From the NCBI GenBank assembly GCA_025352585.1, contig JANXTD010000501.1:1-6333 (forward strand): a DNA stretch of 6,333 nt, in the 5' to 3' direction. The translations under genes were made by a program, and so were the position numbers. Positions 1-6,333 of this stretch are shown here, one piece after another. This DNA comes from Fimbriiglobus sp. GTDB taxonomy: Bacteria > Planctomycetota > Planctomycetia > Gemmatales > Gemmataceae. Numbering within the stretch: the stretch's first letter is position 1; the number at the start of each line of letters is the position of its first letter. The notes under the pieces are model-generated. The model was not told where the DNA came from, ran no database searches, and saw nothing but the letters and a program-made list of their open reading frames with translations.

Positions 1-45
1 CAAGACGAACCCGGCGACGACCAGAAGCGAGCGGAGGCGCGACAT
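1..45 (-). CDS. Mirror copy of the PQQ-like protein gene start (partial)
   Basis: Read on the minus strand from an ATG at 45-43, this stretch encodes MSRLRSLLVVAGFVL and then leaves the window. It is identical in DNA and protein to the first 15 codons of the PQQ-like protein gene at 164, and has the same GAGG ribosome binding sequence (complement of 51-54). If the palindrome is real, this is the start of a divergent second copy, or of a truncated one. If the palindrome is an artefact, this gene does not exist. Only the N-terminal part of a hydrophobic anchor is visible, so nothing can be said about the rest of the protein. Confidence 0.35.
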   Translation of the reverse strand, partial: MSRLRSLLVVAGFVL

Positions 46-68
46 GAGAACCTCGGAAAGAGTTTTTG

Positions 69-140
69 CCGCGGAGACGCAGAGTCGCGGAGAAGACCGA
101 AACTTGAATTGGATTTCTCCGCGACTCTGCGTCTCCGCGG
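69..140. repeat. Octamer-periodic repeat element in both arms
   Basis: Bases 69-94, and their mirror at 115-140, contain three degenerate eight-base units in a row: gcggagac (71-78), gcagagtc (79-86) and gcggagaa (87-94). The unit also has short self-complementary ends, ccgcg at 69-73 and cgcgg at 86-90. Elements of this 'cgcggagacgcagag' type are, as I recall, scattered between genes in planctomycetes and some other bacteria; that is memory, not a search. Here the element lies in the leader of the PQQ-like gene, just upstream of its ribosome binding site. No function can be assigned from this window. Confidence 0.55.
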
Positions 141-154
141 CAAAAACTCTTTCC

Positions 155-158
155 GAGG
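155..158 (+). promoter_or_regulatory. Ribosome binding site of the PQQ-like protein gene
   Basis: GAGG lies five bases before the ATG at 164, which decides the start. The in-frame ATG at 44 would add 40 residues encoded entirely by the palindrome and has no convincing ribosome binding site. The site lies inside the right arm of the inverted repeat, so any transcript beginning far enough upstream to include the left arm could fold and hide both it and the start codon. Confidence 0.7.
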
Positions 159-163
159 TTCTC

Positions 164-1534
164 ATGTCGCGCCTCCGCTCGCTTCTGGTCGTCGCCGGGT
201 TCGTCTTGGTCGTTGCGCTCGTCGCCCTGCTGCTCGTGGGGCGGCAGGTGCCGGCGCTGCACGACCGCGAGGCGGCCAACGCCGTCGAACTCGCCGCGCT
301 CGACGCCGCGCCGCTGACTGAGGCGACGCGCGGCAACGACTGGCCGCAGTGGCTCGGGCCGACGCGCGACGGCCGCGCCCCCGACGGCCCCCTCCGCGCC
401 GACTGGGCCGCCAAGCCGCCGACGCTGGTGTGGTCCACGCCGTGCGGCGGCGGCCACTCGTCGTTCGCCGTCGTCGGGAACCTGCTCGTCACGCAAGACT
501 ACGCCGCCGGCGTCGAGCGTGTCCTGGGCCTCGACAAGCGCACCGGCGCGATCGAGTGGAGCGTGTCGGTGCCGGTCGATTACTCCGACTTCCAGTCGGA
601 CCACGCCAACGGCCCGCGCGCCACGCCGTCGGTCGCCGGCGGCCGGGTGTTCGCGGTCACCGCCGACGGGCAACTGTTGGCGATCGACGTGCCGGCCAAG
701 GGCGTCGCGGCAACCGTCGCCTGGCGGCACCACCTCATCGACGACTTCGGCGCGTCGAAGCCGACGTGGGGCGTCTCGCGCTCGCCGCTGGTCCACGGCG
801 ACGCGGTGATCGTGCAGCCGGGGGCCAAGTCGGCGATGCTCGTCGCCTACAGCCGCGCGACCGGCGAGGAACTCTGGCGCACCGCCGGCGACCCGCTCGG
901 CTACAGCTCGCCGACCATCGCCACCTTCGGCGGGGTCGCGCAGGTCGTTGCCGTCGGCGGGGCGAAGATGGTCGGGGCCGACGCGGCGGCGGGGCGCGAA
1001 CTCTGGTCGGTGCCGTGGGCGACGCAGTTCAACGGCAACGTCGCCACGCCGATCGCCGTGGACGAGTACGTGTTCATCTCGTCCGGGTACGCCAAGGGCT
1101 GCGGGCTGTTCCGCGTCGTGAAGTCGGGCGACGGCTTCAAGGCCGAGTCGGTTTACTACCGGCCGCGCCGCGTGATGCAGAACCACCACTCGAACTGCGT
1201 GACCCGTGGCGGCTACCTCTACGGCTACGACGCCGACGAGTTGAAGTGCGTCAACCTGCGCAAGGGCGAAGTCGTCGAGGGCTGGGTGGCGCTGACCGCC
1301 GCGAACAAGGCGGTGACGAAGGGCTGCGTGGTCCTCGCCGGCGACAAGCTGCTCGGCCTGACGCAGACGGGGACGCTGTTCCTGGCCGACGCCGACCCCA
1401 AGGCGTTTACCCTGCGCGGAGAACTGCCGGGCGTGCTGAGCGGCAGCCGCTGCTGGTCGCTGCCTGTCCTGGTCGGGGGCAGCGTGTACCTCCGCGACGA
1501 CAGCAAAATCGTCGCGTACGACGTGACGGAGTAG
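164..1534 (+). CDS. Membrane-anchored PQQ-like beta-propeller protein
   Basis: This 456-residue protein is of the PQQ-binding-like (BamB-like) beta-propeller repeat type. A hydrophobic segment at about residues 6-26, preceded by MSRLR, is a signal anchor or uncleaved signal, so the propeller should lie outside the cytoplasmic membrane. The signature DWPQWLGPTRDG (59-70), common at the start of planctomycete paralogues, follows. Propeller blades are marked by repeats ending in 'D/A-x-x-x-G-x-x-x-W': DKRTGAIEW (124-132), RATGEELW (231-238) and AAAGRELW (274-281). Later blades are more diverged (YGYDADELKC at 353-362, IVAYDV at the C-terminus). The repeats are structural, and I see no proof of PQQ binding or of an enzyme activity; a scaffold or binding role is equally possible. 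The gene converges on its right-hand neighbour, and its first 45 bases lie in the palindrome. Family assignment is firm, function unknown. Confidence 0.88.
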   Translation: MSRLRSLLVVAGFVLVVALVALLLVGRQVPALHDREAANAVELAALDAAPLTEATRGNDWPQWLGPTRDGRAPDGPLRADWAAKPPTLVWSTPCGGGHSSFAVVGNLLVTQDYAAGVERVLGLDKRTGAIEWSVSVPVDYSDFQSDHANGPRATPSVAGGRVFAVTADGQLLAIDVPAKGVAATVAWRHHLIDDFGASKPTWGVSRSPLVHGDAVIVQPGAKSAMLVAYSRATGEELWRTAGDPLGYSSPTIATFGGVAQVVAVGGAKMVGADAAAGRELWSVPWATQFNGNVATPIAVDEYVFISSGYAKGCGLFRVVKSGDGFKAESVYYRPRRVMQNHHSNCVTRGGYLYGYDADELKCVNLRKGEVVEGWVALTAANKAVTKGCVVLAGDKLLGLTQTGTLFLADADPKAFTLRGELPGVLSGSRCWSLPVLVGGSVYLRDDSKIVAYDVTE

Positions 1535-1547
1535 TCCACTGACAATC

Positions 1548-1650
1548 CCGGCGAGCGGGGGACGACAGTCCTCCGAGCGCGTCCCCCGTCGGCGACCGTC
1601 ACCCCGACGGGAGGTGTCGACTCGGGGGACTGTCGTCCTCCGCTCGCCGG
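1548..1650. terminator. Near-perfect inverted repeat between convergent genes
   Basis: Bases 1548-1577 and 1621-1650 are reverse complements at 28 of 30 positions. Inside the 43-base loop a second perfect eight-base stem is formed by cccgtcgg (1585-1592) and ccgacggg (1604-1611). On the plus strand the outer stem is followed within a few bases by five Ts (1655-1659), which fits an intrinsic terminator for the PQQ-like gene ending at 1534. The element starts 8 bases before the end of the minus-strand gene, so it could serve that gene as well, though no comparable T-run is seen in that direction. The arms also contain weakly self-complementary parts (cggggga at 1556-1562 against tcctccg at 1569-1575), so a dispersed REP-like repeat is an alternative or additional identity. 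The structure is certain; the terminator role is inferred. Confidence 0.65.
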
Positions 1651-1657
1651 CGACTTT

Positions 1658-3790
1658 TTACTTCGCCGGCTCCGCCAGCTTGCGCTTCAGCTCGTCGATC
1701 TTCTTCGCCCACGCGGCGGTCGAGGCGGCGCGGGCCTCGGCCGACGCGGCGGCGTCGAAGGTCAGCAGCGGCTTCGCGGCGGGGTCGGCCGGGTCGATGA
1801 AACTCACGAGCGTGAACAGCGACAGCTCGCGCACCGGCACGGACGCCGACGACAACTTGCCGCCCAACAGCGTGAGCGTCTCCGGGTCGGCGCGCTCGGC
1901 GGGCGTGAAGCCGCGCAGCAGGCGCATGGCGGTGTCGGCCTCGTCCTCGGGGAGCCGGGCCTTCGCCACCAGGACCTCGCGGAACCGCTCCGCCGACGAC
2001 GGGTCGGCGGCGAACAGCGAGCGCAGGCCGACGGCCGCCGCCTGGCGGATGAAGCCGCGGCTCGGGTCGCCCAGGCAGTCGGCCAGGCCGTTCACGTCCC
2101 CCAGGCCGGCGAACATCAGCACCGCCACGCGGGCCGTCGCGAAGGCCTGGAAGTTGGCCGCCTCGGGCTTGTCCTGCAGTGCCTCGTCGAAGGTGGCCCG
2201 CACGCGGTTGGGGTCGGCGATCTTCTTCGAGAAGTCGTCGAGCGCCGCCAGCGACGCCTTGGCGCGGGCCGCGTCGGGGTAGACGGGGAACTTCGACCAG
2301 TAGGCGGAGCGGTCGGCCCTCATCCGCTGGTCCGGGTCGAGACGCGGCCGGCTCAGGCGGCTCACGGAGTCCCAGTAGACTTCGTCGGCCTTGCCCAGAG
2401 CGACGCCCTTCAGCGCGGTCGAGGTGAGCGTGGCGCGGCCCGCGTTGACGTGCAGCCCTGCCGACGCCCGCACCGCGCCGGCCGGGCCGGGCACTAACTC
2501 GCGGCTGACCTCCAGCACGACTTCGGTCTTGTCATCGCCGAGGGCCACGTCCCAGACTTCGGTGGCGAAGCGGAGCCGCACGGTCGCGCCCTTGGGGTTC
2601 TTGGTGATGACGTAGAAGCGGCCGGTGTGGACCGTCAGGTCGGCACTGACGCCGGGGGCCGGGACCGTCGGCGTCAGCGAGGCCTCGAGGATCGGCGAGC
2701 CGAGGAACAGGTCGGGCAGGTTGCCCCACAGGTCCACCGTGACGCCCGACTCGAGGCGGATCGTCGCCTTGTAGCCCGGCAGGCAGGTGAGGCGGTCGGT
2801 GCTGACCAGCTCCGGGGCGTCGGCGGGGACGCGGGTCCAGGCGGGGTTGGCCGGCGACTGCCGCACGAGCACCGGCAGCGGCTCGCGCTTCTCCCACTGC
2901 CCAACAACGGCGCGGTCAACGCTCGCCGGCGGCGGCGGCCCGGCCTCCTTGGGCGGCTCCACGACCGCCGGCGGGGTCGGCACCGGCGTCGGCACAGCCG
3001 GCTCCGGCTCGACGACCTTCGGCACCTCGATCGGCTTGGGCGGCGGCAGGATTTCGAGCTTCGTCCCCTCGGTGACCGGCACCGCGTCAGGCTTCACAGC
3101 CTCGGCTTTCGCAACGGGAGCCGGCGGCGCGGGGGGCGGGGTCGTCGCCGGGAGCGCGGCCGTCTCGCGCGGGGCGTCCGGGTGGCGCGGCCAGGCCATC
3201 ACCGCGGCGACCACCAGCAGCGACGCGACCACGCCGATCACGGCCAGGCGCGTCAGGCGCACCGCGCGCCGCTCGCCGGCCGCGAACGCCGACATGCCGA
3301 GCAGGTACGAGGCGTCGATGCGGTCGTCGGCCGGCGGGGTGTCGTCGCGGGTGCCGCCGACGGGGACCGTCTTGCCCGGCTTGCGGTTGGGCAGCGACGC
3401 GGGTGCCCCGACGAGGCCGTACATGCGCCGCCGCGCCGTCGGGGGGACGCGGACCTGCTCCGAGAGCACGAGTGTGAGGATCTGGTGGCACGCCGCGACC
3501 TCGGCGAGGTTCACGTCCGAGTCGAGGCAGGCTTTCTCGAACGCGGCGACCTGCTCCGCCGTCATCGTGTCGCTGAGGTACTGCGCGACCTGATTCGGGT
3601 CGGCGGTGTCGCCCTTGGTGCCGACGGACGACGGCACGCCGAGGCCACGCTTGCGGGTCACGCGCTTGAGTCGGTCGACGAGTTCGAGCGCCGCCGCGTT
3701 GTCCGCGAGTTTCTGGCCCATCTCGCGCGCGACCTGCGGTTCGAGCGTGTCGTCGAGGTAGGCGAGGAGTGTGCGTAGGGTGAGTCGCAT
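1658..3790 (-). CDS. One-pass membrane protein with anti-sigma-like N-terminus
   Basis: I do not recognise a named family for this 710-residue protein. Residues about 9-45 and 69-105 look like two related helical modules (AYLDDT at 10-15 and QYLSDT at 70-75, each followed by QVA and a conserved helix). They resemble anti-sigma zinc-finger (zf-HC2) domains but lack the HxxxCxxC metal site; only C88 and C101-H102 remain. A transmembrane helix lies at about 177-200, after an Arg-rich stretch (RRAVRLTR), placing the N-terminus in the cytoplasm and the rest outside. A Pro/Val-rich linker spans about 209-294. A beta-rich region at about 329-469 (for example TVDLWGNLP, 352-359) is weakly FecR-like. 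Residues about 539-669 are helical and HEAT-like, and the tail is Lys-rich. An upstream in-frame ATG at 3883 is rejected because the ATG at 3790 has a clear ribosome binding site. No sigma factor gene adjoins it here. An envelope-to-cytoplasm signalling role is a guess. Confidence 0.8.
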   Translation of the reverse strand: MRLTLRTLLAYLDDTLEPQVAREMGQKLADNAAALELVDRLKRVTRKRGLGVPSSVGTKGDTADPNQVAQYLSDTMTAEQVAAFEKACLDSDVNLAEVAACHQILTLVLSEQVRVPPTARRRMYGLVGAPASLPNRKPGKTVPVGGTRDDTPPADDRIDASYLLGMSAFAAGERRAVRLTRLAVIGVVASLLVVAAVMAWPRHPDAPRETAALPATTPPPAPPAPVAKAEAVKPDAVPVTEGTKLEILPPPKPIEVPKVVEPEPAVPTPVPTPPAVVEPPKEAGPPPPASVDRAVVGQWEKREPLPVLVRQSPANPAWTRVPADAPELVSTDRLTCLPGYKATIRLESGVTVDLWGNLPDLFLGSPILEASLTPTVPAPGVSADLTVHTGRFYVITKNPKGATVRLRFATEVWDVALGDDKTEVVLEVSRELVPGPAGAVRASAGLHVNAGRATLTSTALKGVALGKADEVYWDSVSRLSRPRLDPDQRMRADRSAYWSKFPVYPDAARAKASLAALDDFSKKIADPNRVRATFDEALQDKPEAANFQAFATARVAVLMFAGLGDVNGLADCLGDPSRGFIRQAAAVGLRSLFAADPSSAERFREVLVAKARLPEDEADTAMRLLRGFTPAERADPETLTLLGGKLSSASVPVRELSLFTLVSFIDPADPAAKPLLTFDAAASAEARAASTAAWAKKIDELKRKLAEPAK

Positions 3791-3794
3791 TCTT

Positions 3795-3800
3795 TCTTCC
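3795..3800 (-). promoter_or_regulatory. Ribosome binding site of the 710-residue protein
   Basis: On the minus strand the sequence reads GGAAGA, then four bases, then ATG at 3790, inside the purine-rich run GGGAAGAAAGA. It supports the start at 3790 over the ATG at 3883, whose extra 31 residues (rich in Pro, His and Thr, with low-complexity DNA behind them) do not look like protein-coding sequence. Confidence 0.65.
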
Positions 3801-3804
3801 CGGT

Positions 3805-3828
3805 GAGTGCAGAGGTCAGAGTGCAGAG
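3805..3828. repeat. Short tandem direct repeat in the 109-base gap
   Basis: The ten-base word gagtgcagag occurs at 3805-3814 and again at 3819-3828, a 14-base period. It sits in the gap 3791-3899 between the glycerate kinase stop and the start of the 710-residue protein, about 15 bases before that start on the minus strand. I looked for a promoter in the gap: TTGCAC and TATTAC occur on the minus strand but are 22 bases apart, too far for a standard sigma-70 promoter. I see no intrinsic terminator after the kinase either. Confidence 0.5.
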
Positions 3829-3899
3829 TGACGGAATCCTGGGTGCCGGGTAATAGTGGCGGCCGGGGGCTGGCGTCGTGCAAGATTTTGCGGGAAGTT

Positions 3900-5158
3900 T
3901 TAGCCGACGAGCGTGAGTCGCACGTCCATGACGTTGGTGCCGGTCAGGCCCGTGCGCAGCAGGCCGCCGGCGGCGTCGAGGTACGGGTAGGCGTCGTGCC
4001 GCGCGAGGTGGTCGGCGGCGCTCGGACCGAGGGTCGCGCTGTCGGTGATGGCCCCGGCGGCGTCGGTCGGGCCGTCTTCGCCGTCGGTGCCGCCGGACAG
4101 CGTCAACGTGTTCGGCGTGTCGCCGAGGGCGAGGGCCATTGCGAGCGCGTACTCCTGGTTGCGGCCGCCCTTCCCCGGCTGACGGCCCAATGTCACCGTC
4201 GTCTCGCCGCCGGACAGCAGGCAGGTCCGCGGCGGCAGGGTACGGACAATCGCGGCGTGCCGGCGGGCGACGTCGGCCGTCTCGCCTTCGACCGCGCTGC
4301 CCAGCGACACGACGCGGTAGCCGAGGCGTTCGGCGGTGCGGGTCGCGGCCGCGAGGGCCAGGGCGTTGGTGCCGATCAGGCGGTTCTCGACCGTCGCCGG
4401 CAGCGCCTTCGGCGTCTCCGGGAGTTCGCCACGGACCCCGCGTTCGAGATAATCGACGATGCTCGCCGGCGTGCGGCTCCGCAGCTTGTAGCGGTCAAGG
4501 ACATCGAGGGCATCGGCGTAGGTCGTCGGGTCGGGCGTCGTCGGGCCGGAGGCGATCACGTCGAGCGGGTCGCCGACCACGTCGGAGATGATGAGCGTGA
4601 CGAAGTGCCGGCCGCGGAAGCCGTCGGCGAGCCGGCCGCCTTTGACGCGCGATAGGTGCTTGCGCACGGCGTTCATCTTGCCGATCGTCGCCCCGCTGCC
4701 GGCGAGCAGTGCCGTGACGGCGAGCTTGTCGGCCAGTGTCACGCCTTCGACGGGCCACGGCAACAGGGCCGAGCCGCCGCCGGAGATCAGCCCCAGCGCG
4801 ACATCGTCCGGCCCGGCGTCGGCGAGGAATTGGGCCATCGCGCGGGCACCGTCGATGCCGGCTGGCGTCGGGGCGTTGCTGCCGACTGGTCGCGCGGCGT
4901 GGAGGCGAATTCGCTTCGTCGTGGCGGTGAAGCCTTCGGGGACGTTGACCTGCCCGACGACGCGGTCCAGCTGGTCCGCCAGCGCCGTCTCGACGCCAAT
5001 GGCCATTGCTGCGCCCGCCTTGCCGCAGCCGACCACGCGGATCACCGGCGCGCTCGCAAGCAACGGTCGCAACTGCTCCACGGCGGCGATGACGAGCGGT
5101 TCGGGCCGCACCGCGTCCACGGCGGCGTGCCAGATCGTCAGGGCGTCGGCGCGGAGGG

Positions 5159-5162
<4 letters not shown>
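3900..5162 (-). CDS. Glycerate 2-kinase (DUF4147/MOFRL family)
   Basis: This 420-residue cytoplasmic enzyme is predicted to phosphorylate D-glycerate with ATP to 2-phosphoglycerate, which enters lower glycolysis; relatives are called GckA or TtuD. The order of motifs fits the family along its full length: GCGKAG (45-50), SGGGSALL (127-134), NAVRKHLSRVKGGRLA (164-179), SDVVGDPLDVIASGPT (193-208), GTNALALAAA (264-273), then the MOFRL domain with LLSGGETTVTL (315-325), GKGGRNQEYALA (330-341) and SGGTDGEDGPTDAAGA (356-371), ending GTNVMDVRLTLVG. Lys48 and Arg334 are at positions usually implicated in catalysis in this family (from memory), and both are present. The start is a GTG whose last bases overlap the DUF1501 stop (GTGA), with AGGAAG seven bases upstream; a longer in-frame reading to 5378 would lie wholly inside the DUF1501 gene and is an Arg/Pro-rich shadow. 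Nothing is missing or broken, so an active enzyme is expected. Confidence 0.95.

Positions 5163-6333
<1,171 letters not shown>

Larger units (their letters stand above)
1..208. repeat. Long perfect inverted repeat reaching the window edge
   Basis: Bases 1-94 are the exact reverse complement of bases 115-208, with a 20-base spacer at 95-114. I compared the arms base by base and found no mismatch. Pairing is still perfect at base 1, so the left arm may continue outside the window. The right arm covers a 49-base leader with the ribosome binding site and the first 45 coding bases of the PQQ-like protein gene; the left arm carries the mirror image of all of this. Identity at silent codon positions argues against selection on the protein alone and for a very recent inverted duplication, or for a fold-back artefact of sequencing or assembly at a contig end. 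No transposase or target-site duplication is visible, so I do not call it an insertion sequence. Confidence 0.95.

Noticed and set aside
44..163. Upstream ATG at 44 as the start of the PQQ-like protein, adding 40 residues
   Set aside because: The extension is encoded wholly by the palindrome and its spacer, precedes the natural signal-anchor start, and lacks a ribosome binding site; the ATG at 164 has GAGG five bases upstream.
1..208. Terminal inverted repeats of an insertion sequence
   Set aside because: The arms are only 20 bases apart with no transposase between them, and they contain ordinary coding sequence of the neighbouring gene.
349..1542. 397-residue plus-strand open frame overlapping the PQQ-like gene
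   Set aside because: It is extremely Arg-rich with no recognisable domain, and shadows a gene with clear propeller motifs; a typical out-of-frame reading in GC-rich DNA.
2627..3778. 383-residue plus-strand open frame opposite the 710-residue protein (also 2787-3593 and 1614-2282)
   Set aside because: Composition is dominated by Arg/Gly/Asp or Ser/Ala without domain signatures; these are antisense shadows of a well-formed minus-strand gene.
3841..3899. Sigma-70-like promoter (TTGCAC and TATTAC on the minus strand) for the 710-residue protein gene
   Set aside because: The two boxes are 22 bases apart, well outside the normal spacing, and chance matches of this quality are expected.
3807..4655. 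282-residue plus-strand open frame opposite the glycerate kinase
   Set aside because: It runs antisense to a fully conserved kinase and shows no family motif.

Overview
The window is GC-rich bacterial DNA and most likely comes from a planctomycete, probably of the Gemmataceae. Three things point there: a DUF1501 protein of the planctomycete type, a PQQ-like beta-propeller protein carrying the 'DWPQWxGPxRDG' signature seen in many planctomycete paralogues, and a one-pass membrane protein with an anti-sigma-like N-terminus and a 'CLxSDVxLAEVAACHQIL' motif that I associate with this group. The lineage is inferred from protein style, because there is no rRNA or other marker gene here.

Layout, left to right. 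Positions 1-208 form a perfect inverted repeat (two 94-base arms, 20-base spacer) that still pairs at the window edge. Its right arm holds the leader, ribosome binding site and first 15 codons of the PQQ-like protein gene (164-1534, +). Its left arm holds the exact mirror image, so a second copy of that gene start runs leftwards out of the window. This is either a recent inverted duplication or a fold-back artefact. The PQQ-like gene converges on a minus-strand gene, and the gap between them (1535-1657) is filled by a near-perfect 30-base inverted repeat with a nested hairpin, probably a two-way terminator and/or a dispersed REP-like element.

The other three genes are all on the minus strand. 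In order of transcription they are a DUF1501 protein (6333-5159, 5' end outside the window), a glycerate 2-kinase (5162-3900) and a 710-residue membrane protein (3790-1658). The DUF1501 and kinase genes overlap by four bases (GTGA) with a good ribosome binding site, so they very probably share an mRNA and are translationally coupled. A 109-base gap separates the kinase from the membrane-protein gene, which has its own ribosome binding site; whether it shares the same transcript is unknown.

Functionally, only the kinase has a confident reaction: glycerate to 2-phosphoglycerate, feeding lower glycolysis. The PQQ-like protein and the large C-terminal part of the 710-residue protein are predicted to lie outside the cytoplasmic membrane. 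DUF1501 proteins are usually exported and alkaline-phosphatase-like, but their role is not established. I see no tRNA, rRNA, CRISPR array, transposase or phage gene, and no complete undescribed system. The most unusual features are the large palindrome at the left edge and the module composition of the 710-residue protein.
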